Positions 26,957 to 36,579 of a stretch of DNA of 64,000 nt are shown piece by piece. The stretch covers positions 3,038,001 through 3,102,000 of the forward strand of contig CAWIRC010000001.1 in NCBI GenBank assembly GCA_963838495.1. Direction: 5' to 3'. The DNA is from JBEKIK01 sp963838495 (GTDB lineage Bacteria; Planctomycetota; Planctomycetia; Pirellulales; Thermoguttaceae). A program made the translations under genes and the position numbers. The notes under the pieces are model-generated. The model was not told the origin of the DNA and ran no database searches. It saw nothing but the letters and a program-made list of their open reading frames with translations. How positions within the stretch are numbered: the stretch's first letter is position 1; every line of letters begins with the position of its first letter.

Positions 26957-28366
26957 TTATTGTTTATTATTCTTATTTTTTCGCCACCAGTTGCGGAATG
27001 GCGGGCCGGCGGGCTGGGGCAGCTCGCGGCCGCGGGTCCAGGCGCCCAGCTTGCCCGGATGCCAGGGCAAAAACCTGGCCATGCGCACGCCCAGGCGCAC
27101 GCCCCACATCGTTAATTTATAACGCAGCGGGCCGGCCATGGCCCAGGACCAGGCCAGCCACATCATGCGTTCGCTTAGGGACTTCATAGGCGAGCGCTCG
27201 TTTACGGCACGATGGCGGAGGTGGACCAGTTGGTGCGGGATATCGATTTTGACCGGGCAGACTTCGCCGCACGCGCCGCACAGCGAGGAGGCGAAGGGCA
27301 GTTTGCCGGCTGTTTTCATGCCGAGCAGATGCGGGGTGAGGATCGAGCCGATGGGTCCGGGATAGACCCAGCCGTATGCCCAGCCGCCCGCGCGGCGATA
27401 GACGGGGCAGTTATTCAGGCACGCCCCGCAGCGGATGCAGTGCAGCGCCCGCCATGCCGCCGGATCGGCAAGCACGTTGCTCCGGCCGTTGTCGAGGATA
27501 ATGATGTACAGTTTTTTCCCGGGGGCCGGGCCATGGATCAGGTGCGTGTAGGCGGTGAGTTTCTGGCCGGTGCCGCTTCGGGGCAGAAGGTTCAGGAACA
27601 CGGGCAGATAATCGAGGCGGGGCAGAACTTTTTCAATGCCCATCAAGGCCACGTGCACGGGCGGCGTGGCGGTGGAAAGGCCGGCGTTGCCCTCGTTTTC
27701 GATGACCACCAGCGTGCCGGTGTCGGCCACGGCGAAGTTGCAGCCCGAGATGCCCATGCCGGCCTGGAGATATTCGCTTCTTAGGTGTTTGCGGGCAATG
27801 GCGGTGAGTTCTTCGTGCTTGACCGTGTAAGGTTCGCCGAGTTTGTCGGCGAAGAGGCGGCCCACGTCGGCCACGGACATGTGAATGGCCGGGGTGACGA
27901 TGTGCACGGGCCGCTGGCCGGCGAGCTGCACGATATATTCGCCCAGGTCGGTTTCCACCGCGCGGATGCCGTTGGCCTCGAGCACGTGGTTCAGTTCCAT
28001 CTCCTCGGTGACCATGGACTTGGATTTGACCACGCTTTTAACCTTGTTTTCCCGGGCGATGTCGAGGATGAGGCGGTTGGCCTCGGCGGCGTTTTTGGCC
28101 CAAAGGACCGTGGTGCCGCGGGCGGTGATGTTGCGCTCGAACTCGACGAGGAGTTTATCAAGGTTGGCGATGGTGTAGGATTTGATTTGATGGGCGGCCT
28201 CGCGCCAGTCCTGGAAATAGGGGATGGCGTCGGTCACCTCGCGGTTGCTTTTGCTGGATTTTTCGGTGTTTATGCCCAGGGCCGCCGGGGCATCGGGTTC
28301 GCACAGGCCCTTGGTCAGCGGCGTAAGGAATTCCGCGCCATCGAGATGAATATGTTTATTAGACAT
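26957..28366 (-). CDS. lutB: Iron-sulfur protein LutB of lactate utilisation
   Basis: 469 residues, the usual LutB length. The N-terminal LUD domain has ARGTTVLWAKNAAEANRLI and SVVKSKSMVTEEMELNHVLE. Two ferredoxin-like clusters follow: CIRCGACLNNCPVYRRAGG and SLCGACGEVCPVKIDIP. The C-terminus is basic (TRGRELPQPAGPPFRNWWRK). LutB carries the Fe-S clusters for electron transfer during lactate oxidation together with LutA and LutC. It sits downstream of the iron alcohol dehydrogenase with a 264-bp gap full of repeats. The frame is intact and all eight cluster cysteines are visible. Confidence 0.93.
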   Translation of the reverse strand: MSNKHIHLDGAEFLTPLTKGLCEPDAPAALGINTEKSSKSNREVTDAIPYFQDWREAAHQIKSYTIANLDKLLVEFERNITARGTTVLWAKNAAEANRLILDIARENKVKSVVKSKSMVTEEMELNHVLEANGIRAVETDLGEYIVQLAGQRPVHIVTPAIHMSVADVGRLFADKLGEPYTVKHEELTAIARKHLRSEYLQAGMGISGCNFAVADTGTLVVIENEGNAGLSTATPPVHVALMGIEKVLPRLDYLPVFLNLLPRSGTGQKLTAYTHLIHGPAPGKKLYIIILDNGRSNVLADPAAWRALHCIRCGACLNNCPVYRRAGGWAYGWVYPGPIGSILTPHLLGMKTAGKLPFASSLCGACGEVCPVKIDIPHQLVHLRHRAVNERSPMKSLSERMMWLAWSWAMAGPLRYKLTMWGVRLGVRMARFLPWHPGKLGAWTRGRELPQPAGPPFRNWWRKNKNNKQ

Positions 28367-28400
28367 TTGCAGCTAACCTTTTTTCAGAATAAATACATCA

Positions 28401-28628
28401 ACACGGAGGCACGGAGGACACGGAGAAAATTAAGAGCTTATCCCAAAACATAAAATACAATGATGACAAGAGGTTTTAACAATATATTCTCAACAATTCA
28501 GCCCTCACCCTACCCCTCTCCCAAAGGGAGAGGGGACTGTGATTTTACTTTTTGCAAAAATCCAGTAATAATATTATTTGACGTTTAAAATTATTTTTAC
28601 TCCGTGTTCTCCGTGCCTCCGTGTTGAT
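28401..28628. repeat. Inverted ctccgtg repeats flanking a repeat-A palindrome
   Basis: cacggaggcacggaggacac (28401-28426) and its inverted counterpart tccgtgttctccgtgcctcc (28600-28628) enclose about 170 bp that contains a repeat A element (28502-28536). The layout resembles a small non-autonomous element with terminal inverted repeats, but no target duplication was identified. No gene lies inside. Confidence 0.7.
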
Positions 28629-28630
28629 TA

Positions 28631-29788
28631 TTAAGTGCGCAAGGTAACGATTGCTTCCACGTCGGCGGGTTTGACGTCGCCGCGTTCGCCCAGGGGGCGG
28701 TCGCGCCGGGCAAACCGGTCGGCGACGAGTTTGCCGGCCTCGGCGGGGATATTGTAATCGGCCAGGCGCGTGCCCACGCCCAGCGAGCGGAAGAACGCGT
28801 CGGTTTTTTCGATGGCGGCGTCGATGCGGTCGTCCTCGTCGTTTTGGGCGAGGCCCCACACGCGCTGGGCGTATTGCAAAAGTTTTTGTTTTTTCCGCTC
28901 GCGATAATGCCGGGCCACGCCGGGATAGATCAAGGCCAGGGTTTGAGCGTGATCCAGGCCGTATAGGGCCGTGATTTCATGGCCGATCATGTGCGTGAGC
29001 CAATCTTGCGGCACCCCGCAGCCGATCATGCCGTTAAGTGCGCTGGCCGCGCACCACATGACGTTCGAGCGGGCGCTGTAGCTTTTGGGCTTGGCCAAAA
29101 CTTTTGGTCCTTCTTCGACAAGGGTCAGCAGGATCGCCTCGGCCTGGCGGTCTTGCAGGGGCGAGCCGGCATCGAAGGTCGTATATTGTTCGAGCACGTG
29201 GACAAAGGCGTCCACAATGCCGTTGGCTGTCTGCCTGGGCGGCAAGGAGTAAGTGGTTGTCGGATCGAGGATGGAAAATTTCGGGAAGACCGTTGGGCTG
29301 GAAAAGGCCAGTTTCTCTTGTGTGGAATCGCGGCTTATCACCGAGAAACCGTTCATTTCCGATCCGGTGGCCGGCAGCGTCAGCACACATCCTAAGGGCA
29401 GGGCATGCGCCGGAATTAGAGTTGCATCGTGCATGAAGTCCCAAGGGTCGTCGCCTTTGTAATGAAACGCGGCGGCGATGAACTTTGTGGCGTCGAGCGT
29501 TGATCCGCCGCCCACGGCCAAGAGAAATTCGGCCCCCTGTTTTTTGACGGCTTCGATGCATTTCTGGCATGATTCGTAGCGCGGGTTGGGCTCGATGCCG
29601 CCGAACTCGGCCAACGTACGGCCGGAGAGGGCCTTTACGACCTGGTCGTAGACGCCGTTCTGCTTGATCGACCCGCCGCCGTATATCATCATCACCTTGT
29701 TTCCGGCCGGAATAAGCTTTGGCAGTTCCGCGACGGTTCCTTTGCCGAACACGATTTTTACCGGGTTGTAATAAGTGAAATTGAGCAT
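28631..29788 (-). CDS. Iron-containing alcohol dehydrogenase
   Basis: 385 residues of the Fe-ADH family. The NAD-binding part has MMIYGGGSIKQNGVYDQV and LLAVGGGSTLDATKFIAAAF. The metal-binding half has DAFVHVLEQYTT, LTHMIGHEITALYGLDHAQT and its conserved His residues. The pattern is close to YqdH/BDH-type butanol dehydrogenases. These enzymes interconvert alcohols and aldehydes; the FucO subgroup reduces lactaldehyde to 1,2-propanediol. Lying between lutA and lutB, with 3 bp to the lutA stop, it may act on lactaldehyde or a related aldehyde, which is inferred from position. The frame is intact. Confidence 0.9.
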   Translation of the reverse strand: MLNFTYYNPVKIVFGKGTVAELPKLIPAGNKVMMIYGGGSIKQNGVYDQVVKALSGRTLAEFGGIEPNPRYESCQKCIEAVKKQGAEFLLAVGGGSTLDATKFIAAAFHYKGDDPWDFMHDATLIPAHALPLGCVLTLPATGSEMNGFSVISRDSTQEKLAFSSPTVFPKFSILDPTTTYSLPPRQTANGIVDAFVHVLEQYTTFDAGSPLQDRQAEAILLTLVEEGPKVLAKPKSYSARSNVMWCAASALNGMIGCGVPQDWLTHMIGHEITALYGLDHAQTLALIYPGVARHYRERKKQKLLQYAQRVWGLAQNDEDDRIDAAIEKTDAFFRSLGVGTRLADYNIPAEAGKLVADRFARRDRPLGERGDVKPADVEAIVTLRT

Positions 29789-29791
29789 ATA

Positions 29792-30580
29792 TCAAGCACC
29801 GTTCCCTTCCCAGCCGGCCACGAGCACGTCGGCGATGTGCATGGTGCGGATATGTTGCGTGGCCGGATTGCGGCGCAAGATGCCGCCGATGTGCATGAGG
29901 CAACTGACGTCGTTGGAAACGACGACTTCAGCGCCGCTTTTGACGATGTTTTCCACCTTGGTTTTGCCCATGGCCAGCGATGTGCCGGGCATTTTCACGC
30001 TGAAGGTGCCGCCGAACCCGCAGCACTCCTCGATGTTGGGCAATTCGCAGTAGGTCAAGCCGCGGACGCTGTGGAGCAGTTTCATGGGTTGCTCGGGGGC
30101 GCCGAGTTCGCGGCGGCTGTGGCAGCCGATTTGCAGGGCCGTTTTGTAAGGGAAAGTCGCGCCGGTGTCGGTCACGCCCAGGATATCGACGAGAAATTCG
30201 GTAAGTTCGAAGACGCGGCTGCCGGTATCGACCACTTCCGGGCTGGGATCGACGTGCCCGAAAAACACCCGGCACATGGCCGAGCACGATCCCGAAGGGC
30301 AGACGATCCATTTTTGTCCTTCCATGGCTTTGCAGAAATGGCGGATCACGCGGCGGGCTTCTTCCCAGTAGCCGGAGTTGAATGCCGGCTGGCCGCAGCA
30401 TGTTTGGCGGTCGGGGAAGACCACAGGCACGCCGTAGCGCTCGAGCAGTGCGGCCGTGGATCGGCCGATGGAGGGAAAAAACTGGTCTATGTAGCAGGGA
30501 ATAAACAAGGCCACCGCCTGGCCCGGCTGATAAGGCGGCTGTTCCTGGCGAGGCGCAAGGGGATTTATAGGACGAATCAT
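29792..30580 (-). CDS. lutA: Lactate utilisation protein LutA (CCG-domain iron-sulfur protein)
   Basis: 262 residues starting at the ATG at 30580. Two CCG domains are visible: CCGQPAFNSGYWEEAR and, near the C-terminus, CCGFGGTFSVKMPGTS, with CPSGSCSAM and SNDVSCLMHIGG between and after them. These cysteines bind the family's non-cubane Fe-S cofactor, as in glycolate oxidase GlcF and heterodisulfide reductase HdrB. LutA is the likely catalytic partner of LutB and LutC. It is the first gene of the minus-strand cluster. A longer open frame upstream runs into the divergent gene at 30756 and is not used here. Confidence 0.92.
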   Translation of the reverse strand: MIRPINPLAPRQEQPPYQPGQAVALFIPCYIDQFFPSIGRSTAALLERYGVPVVFPDRQTCCGQPAFNSGYWEEARRVIRHFCKAMEGQKWIVCPSGSCSAMCRVFFGHVDPSPEVVDTGSRVFELTEFLVDILGVTDTGATFPYKTALQIGCHSRRELGAPEQPMKLLHSVRGLTYCELPNIEECCGFGGTFSVKMPGTSLAMGKTKVENIVKSGAEVVVSNDVSCLMHIGGILRRNPATQHIRTMHIADVLVAGWEGNGA

Positions 30581-30620
30581 GCTGGAAACCTCCCTCAAGT
30601 TTATACTGCATTTCCGCCGG

Positions 30621-30661
30621 TTTAGCCAGGGGTGCGAAAATGAGATTCTACTGGCTAAACG
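30621..30661. promoter_or_regulatory. 10-bp inverted repeat between divergent lutA and the HEAT-like gene
   Basis: GTTTAGCCAG (30621-30630) and CTGGCTAAAC (30652-30661) are perfect reverse complements with a 21-base spacer. They lie 40 bp upstream of lutA. Spacing of arm centres is about three helical turns, which suits a regulator dimer pair or a looped site. It may instead be another ctaaa-type repeat. No regulator gene is adjacent. Confidence 0.35.
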
Positions 30662-30755
30662 TATAAAAAAGCTTAAAATAAGGGTAAGTATCTGTAACAT
30701 CAAAACGGCACACGGTATGTGCCTGCTACAATATAAATACGGCGGAGGTGGGATC

Positions 30756-32033
30756 ATGTTTACGGGATTGATGTTGATTGCTTGTTCATTGGCGGGCCAG
30801 GCGCCGCAGGCTACAAAAGAGGACATGAAGGACGAGGTCCGCCGCCTGGTGCGGCAACTGGATGCGGACGAGCTTGCCCAGCGCAACGCTGCGGAAGAGG
30901 CCCTGGTAAAGATAGGCCCGGCCGCGCTGGAGCTGCTGCCGGCGGCGACCGAGCGGCTTTCGGCCGAGGCGCGGGAGCGATTGGCGCGCGTGCGGCAGAA
31001 GCTGGAGCAGGCCGCGGTCGAGTCGGCAGTAAAACCGACGCTAATTACCCTGGACGGCGACGCCATGCCGCTTTCCAAGGCGCTGGCCGCTTTGTCGGAG
31101 CAGTCGGGCAATAAGATTACGGATTACCGCGAGCAGTTCGGGCAGGCGGCGAGCGATCCGACGCTGAAAGTTCATTTCAATAAAACTCCTTTCTGGCAGG
31201 CACTGGATCAGGTCCTGGACCAGGCCAATTTGACGGTGTATCCGTTTGGCGACGAGCCGGGATTGAACATTGTGGGCCGGGGCGTGGGGCAAACGCTCCG
31301 CGGGCAAAACGCGGTATACGCCGGGCCGTTCCGCTTCGAGCCGGTGCGGCTTGACGCCCAGAGCGACTTGCGCGATCAGAAGGGTTCGATTTTGAAGTTG
31401 ATTGTGGAGGCGGCCTGGGAACCGCGCTTAAAACCCATCAGCCTTGTCGAGCGCCTGGCCGACGTGGAGGCCGTCGACAACCGCTCGAAGCGGCTAAAGG
31501 TGGAATCGGAAGAGGCGGAGATCGAGGCCCCGGTGGAGGGCCAGAAATCGGCGGTGGAACTGACGTTGCCCTTTGTGCTGCCGCCGCGCGAGGCCAAGGA
31601 AATCGCCCGGGTAAAAGGCAAAATAACGGCCACTATCCCCGGACGGATCGAGGAGTTCCGTTTTGACAACCTGCTTGCAGCCAAAAACGTGGAAAAACGC
31701 ATGGCCGGCGTGACTGTAACCCTGGAGCAGGTTCGCAAGAACAACGAGGCCTGGGAGGTATTCGTCCGCGCCCGGTTCGACGATGCGGGCGACGCCCTGG
31801 CATCGCACCGCGGCTGGATCTTCCGCAACGAGGCCTATCTGGAGGGCCCAGACGGCAAGCCGATCGCATACGACACCATGGAGACCAACTTGCAAACCAA
31901 GGACGAAGTCGGGGTTTCCTACATTTTTGTGCTCGACAAGCCGCCGGACGATATGAAGTTCGTTTACAAAACACCGGGTGCTATTTTGGGCACTAAAGTG
32001 GAATACGAAATTCGCAATCTGGCGTTGCCATGA
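30756..32033 (+). CDS. HEAT-like protein of unknown function, planctomycete type
   Basis: 425 residues from the ATG at 30756, which has GGAGGTGGG just upstream. The start is hydrophobic (MFTGLMLIACSLAGQAPQA), probably a signal peptide. Residues 25-90 form a helical HEAT-like unit (DELAQRNAAEEALVKIGPAA). The middle and C-terminus are beta-rich, with a paired-duplicate pattern around RLKPISLVERLADVEAVD. Nothing catalytic is visible. Such proteins are common in planctomycete genomes and have no described role. A TACAAT-like -10 lies shortly upstream. It is transcribed divergently from the lut cluster. Confidence 0.6.
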   Translation: MFTGLMLIACSLAGQAPQATKEDMKDEVRRLVRQLDADELAQRNAAEEALVKIGPAALELLPAATERLSAEARERLARVRQKLEQAAVESAVKPTLITLDGDAMPLSKALAALSEQSGNKITDYREQFGQAASDPTLKVHFNKTPFWQALDQVLDQANLTVYPFGDEPGLNIVGRGVGQTLRGQNAVYAGPFRFEPVRLDAQSDLRDQKGSILKLIVEAAWEPRLKPISLVERLADVEAVDNRSKRLKVESEEAEIEAPVEGQKSAVELTLPFVLPPREAKEIARVKGKITATIPGRIEEFRFDNLLAAKNVEKRMAGVTVTLEQVRKNNEAWEVFVRARFDDAGDALASHRGWIFRNEAYLEGPDGKPIAYDTMETNLQTKDEVGVSYIFVLDKPPDDMKFVYKTPGAILGTKVEYEIRNLALP

Positions 32034-32060
32034 AGGGATTGTGGGATTGGCAGGCGGCGT

Positions 32061-33806
32061 TTAGCGCTGAAATTCCGTTTGCCGTTTGGTTGCCTTGAAC
32101 AACGGCGGGGGGGAACTGTCGCGGCGAATGAGGACGTTGATATTTCCTTTTCCAGGGGGAAGCAACCGGCGGAATTCGTAACGCCGCAATACTTCGTAGC
32201 CTTGTACCTCTCCACTTGCCACCATGTACGTGTCGTCGTTCACCCACCACCAACTTTTTGAGGGTTGGGGCTGATAATCCTCTGTGTACAAGTATAGTCC
32301 ATTAAATTCAAATCCGCCGTCGATTTCAGCGGGCGGGACGTGCTCTTTTTCGACCAGGTTTGTGAGGGCCTCCCAGCGCACGCTATTCCAAGCGAGAAAG
32401 TCGCGCGTGCTCATCACGCTGAAAGCCATAAGCATAATGATGGGAACGGCGGTTCCCAACATGAATCTGCGGGGGGCAAAACACAGGCCGTTTTTTTCCA
32501 GAGGAACCATGGCGGTTACAAGCATCGGCAGCAATGGAAGCAGGTAGCGATCAAAATAGGTAGGGGGCAAAGGCAGAAAGTATGTCAACGCGCCGAAGAG
32601 GAAAAACATCTCGATGTTTTGTTTGCATGCCCCGCGCAAGCCGTGCCTGGCGTAAAATGTTAAAATCAGGATGGCAAGCCGTTCCAGCATCAATCCGGCA
32701 CCCAATACGCTAAGGCCCGTGATTATGATCCAGAACCATTGCGGCAGCTCGGGCACATTGGGCAAATTCAAGACAAACGTATCGCGAAGCGTCAGCGGTC
32801 CGATTCCCCGCGGATCGAGAATATTTTGACCCAACGGCATCAATTTGCCCGCCATGAGCAGCCAGAGGCAAAAGGCGGCGATGGAGATCAGAAGAATCCT
32901 GCGGGCGATTCAATGCGCCCAATCCATATCGCCGCGGATTACAGGCCGCATAACGGCGACAACGGGTAATAAGAACAGGCCTAAATAAAGCAGCGCGATT
33001 ACCGTGCCCGATAGACAGAACAGCAATATATGGGTAGGGTCTTTTAGCAGGTGCAGCGATTCGGCGGTCCTGGCTTGATATCCCAGGGGCATCTTTCCGG
33101 AGGCTTGCAGCCAGGCCTGGAAGATAAGCAGGCCTCCCATGACGATTACATTCGGCAAGCCGGCCCGCAACAAGTTTTTTAAAGAGCAACCATTTTTAAC
33201 CAGGGCGAACAGACCGAACGCGATTGGCAGAAAAATGCCAATTTGTCTGCACAGTGTGGCCGCAAGCGCAAGGGCGGTTCCCAGATACAAACAGGCGGTT
33301 GAATTTCGACTGAGGCTCTTCGTGAAAAACAACAAGGATAAAATCGTCAGGGCGGTAAATGATACGTCGGTCATGAAACTGTTCGACAATGCGAAATAGA
33401 CGGGGTTGAAGGCCAAGGTCAATGATCCCGCCATTGCGAGTTTTCGTGTTGCCTGCACGGTGCGGAGGAGTGCATAAAAACCCAAGACGCCGATGAGGCC
33501 CAAAACCAGAATGGAGATGCGCAGCGCGGCAAAGGAAAATCCGCAAGGCATGCAAAACAAGGCGCCCCATAAAGTATGTGTAAGCAGCGTCGTGCCAGTC
33601 CAGCCTGTGGGGTGAAAGGCCTTTTCCGCGAGCATGTGTTTTACACTGACGCCATAGGACCAATCGTCGTTGAGGGGAAAATTGCCAAGTGGATTTACGA
33701 GAGTCGCCGCCAGGCACCAGAGCAAGGCAATCAATATGATATCTACCGCGACCGTGCGAGAAGTGGAGGAGAATTTCGCCTGTTGTTGGGGCAGGTTTTG
33801 GATCAT
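32061..33806 (-). CDS. GT39/ArnT-like membrane glycosyltransferase with in-frame TGA
   Basis: A multi-pass protein of about 580 residues. The first periplasmic loop has NPLGNFPLNDDWSYG, with the acidic pair typical of GT39/GT83 enzymes, then THTLWGALFCMPCGFSFAAL. About ten TM helices follow and end in a soluble C-terminal domain. These enzymes transfer sugars from polyprenyl phosphate. The frame is interrupted by one TGA at 32910-32912, after RGDMDWAH. Both sides are in the same frame, and translation beyond it continues sensibly (IARRILLISIAAFCLWLLM, a TM helix). A base error or recent inactivation is likely. The ATG at 33806 is preferred over an open extension to 33992. Confidence 0.65.
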
Positions 33807-34264
33807 GTTTCGCCCTTGCTTGTTCAAGAGAGCGCACGGCGGCGCCGGTTTCCTGCGGGGTAATGTACAAAATTCTTTCACGCGTCCATAGTCCAATTTA
33901 TGATTTTTGCGCGCCTCCTTTTTCCCATTCTTCCCCTTTATACCAATTTGGGTCTGCGACTTGACGACGCTATTAGCTCCGGCTAGACTCAAGATATGAG
34001 TGTGATGAGTGAGAGATTGGGAGATAAGATGGAAATTAAATCATGGCGCAGCCGCGGGCCGGATTGCAGGCAACGCATACTGGTTCGCCGCCTGGCTGGG
34101 CTTGGCCGCCCGGTTTTACGACTGCAACCAGACCGGCCTGGCCACGGACCTGAAATTGCGCCCGAGCAGCGCGAGCTCTTTACCCAGACGGCGGGCTATT
34201 CCTTGTGAAATAAGGCGGGCGAGTTGGCTTACGAAATAAAGTGATTTTTTAATTCAGCCCGGGG
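33807..34264. other. Intergenic region with a possible coding relic
   Basis: No supported gene. Around 34040-34205 the DNA is GC-rich, unlike typical intergenic sequence here, and one frame reads AAGRIAGNAYWFAAWLGLAA. No family was recognised, and it lacks a good start. It may be a worn gene fragment. The rest is AT-rich. Confidence 0.35.
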
Positions 34265-36561
34265 ATGTCAAATCACAATATATTTTTACAGAAACGCGAA
34301 CCGCAGAAACGGCCGGGAATTTCCATTATTTCAACGCCGCCGCTTCGCGTGTCGGCTGGAGCGGCCTTGATTGCAGCGGCTGTTTTTCTCGTTTACTTAC
34401 CTTGCATAGGCGGCGGGTACCTGCTGGATGACACCCAGCTATTGACCGGCAACCTTCTTGTCAGGATACCGGATGGTTTATACCATTTTTGGTGCACGAA
34501 CGAGCCAATAGACTTTTGGCCTGCGACCAACACCACGTTTTGGCTCGAGTGGCGCCTGTGGGGGATGAACCTCGGCGGCTATCATGTCACGAACTTGATT
34601 TTGCACGTAGTGGAATCGTTGATGATATGGGTCGTTTTGCGGAGGTTGTCCGTGCCCGGGGCCTTTTGGGCGGCGTTGATCTTTGCATTGCATCCTGTGA
34701 ACGTGGAGGCGGTGGCCTGGATCTCGCAGCGGAAAAACATGACCGCGATGCTGTTTTTTCTGTTGACGATTTTGTGGTGGTTGAAGGCCGAGACGTCTGC
34801 GGCGAGCGGCATTCTGTCGCCCGCTCGTTCCCACGGAGGACCGTGGGAACGAGTAAACGGCAGCGGCGGTTTTGCGTCGCAAGCCGATTCCGCACACGGG
34901 GTGTGCGGGCTACGTTTAGATCGCTGGTACTGGATGAGTTTGGCGGGATTCGTGTTGGCGATGCTGGGCAAGGGATCGGTGGCGATATTGCCGGTGCTGC
35001 TCTTGGGGGTCGGATGGTGGTTGCGTCCATTGACGATGCGGGATTTGCGCGGATCGCTCCTTTTTTCGTAATTGGCTTTATTTTAGCCGAGGCCAACGTG
35101 TGGTTCCAAAGGCACGGCGTGGAAGAAGCAATCAGGGCGGCCACTTTTGCCCAGCGCCTAATTGGAGCGGGCGCGGTTGTATGGTTTTACCTGTACAAGG
35201 CGTTTTTTCCCGTCAATTTGTCGTTTGTCTATCCGCGGTGGATAATCCAGGCGGGCAATCCGCTATGGTGGGTGCCGCTATTGGCGGCAGTGGCCGTTAC
35301 CGCGCTTATGTGGGCGTATAGAAAAACCTGGAGCCGGCCGCTGTTGTTCGCCTGGGGATTTTTCTGCGTGTCGCTGTTGCCGGTAACGGGCCTGATGGAC
35401 GTGGGTTTCATGAAATTTACGCTCGTGGCCGACCGTTATCAGCACATTGCCATAATCGGGGTGATAGCGCTGGCGTCGGCGGGATTGGGATTGTGGCAAA
35501 AGCGGGCGCGAGGCGGATCGCGCCGGGCGGCGGGCGCTGCGGCCGTATTTGCGTTGTGCGCCCTTGCATTTCTGGGGTTCCGGCAAAGCGGGCTTTACCA
35601 CGGCACTAAAACCCTGTATGAAGACACGCTTGTAAAAAATCCGGAATGCTGGCTTGTCCGCTCGCTGCTCGGCTGCAAGTTGGTCGAGGAAAAAAGATTA
35701 CCGGAGGCGATGGAACAGTTCGAGCGGGCCATACGGTCGAATCCTAAGTACGCCGACGCCCATTGCAACTTGGGCTTGGCGTTGGATCAAAGCAATCGGT
35801 CTCTGGAGGCGGTCAGTCATTGTGAGGAGGCCCTGCGGCTAAAGCCCGTTTACCCCGAGGCTCATCAAAATCTGGGTATCGCGCTGGCCCATCTGGGCCG
35901 ACTAGAAGAGGCCATTGAACATTACAGGAAAGCCTTGGAGCAAAGGCCATATTATCCTGAGGCCGAAAACAGCCTGGGCAGCGCATTGGTGCAAACGGGC
36001 CGGCCAGAAGAGGCGATAGAACATTTCCAAAAGGCCCTGGACCTCAAACCCGACTTTGCCGACGCCCAATTCAATCTGGGTGTTACGCTTACATTGTTTG
36101 GTCGATTTCAAGAGGCGATCGAACACTACAGGCAGGCGATAGCATTGAACCCCGACGATCCCGATAATTACTACGTCTTGGGCGTTGCCTTGCTTAAGAC
36201 GGGCCGGGCAGGCGAGGCGATCGGATATTTCCAACAGGCCTTGAGGTTTAAGCCCGGTTATCCTGAAGTTTACAATGACTTGGGCGTAGCGCTGATTCAA
36301 AAGGGGCGGGCCAAGGAGGCCATGGCATGTTATGAGCAGGCCTTGCGCTTAAAGCCTGATTACCCGGACGCCTATTTAAATTTGGCGTCGGCTTATGCCG
36401 GAATGCGGCAGTCGGCCCAGGCCGTTGACGCGGCGGAAAAGGCGTTGGAATTTGCCAGGCTGAAGGGGAAAGCCGAACTGGTAAAGAAAATCGAAGACTG
36501 GTTGAATTCTTACCGCGCCGGTTTGGCGGAGCCGCGGGGCCCGACGCCTTTTTCAAAATAA
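34265..36561 (+). CDS. TMTC-like membrane protein with C-terminal TPR repeats (second paralog), frameshifted
   Basis: Around 765 residues when rejoined. The N-terminal membrane part parallels the protein at 22812: GGGYLLDDTQLLTGNLLV, NLGGYHVTNLILHVVES, RKNMTAMLFFLLTILWWL. The C-terminal 300 residues form about eight TPRs (repeated A-x-x-NLG-x-AL pattern). The frame breaks at TTTTTT (35061-35066); adding one T joins RGSLLF to FVIGFILAEANVWF. A loop after ILWWLKAETS is encoded by repeat DNA (34822-34853, cgttcccacggaggaccgtg; and 34891-34907). Role: probable protein glycosylation, as for TMTC/PMT relatives, inferred. The start ATG at 34265 follows a weak ribosome-binding site. Confidence 0.75.
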
Positions 36562-36579
36562 GCACGGGCGGTCGTGCAA

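Noticed and set aside
29792..31111. LutA extended to 439 residues by an upstream in-frame start
   Set aside because: The extra part is antisense to the HEAT-like gene and includes the divergent promoter region; the conserved domain begins after the ATG at 30580.
32910..32912. In-frame TGA as selenocysteine
   Set aside because: The site follows DWAH in a membrane glycosyltransferase with no reason for selenocysteine, and no insertion-element hairpin was recognised. Point error or decay is simpler.
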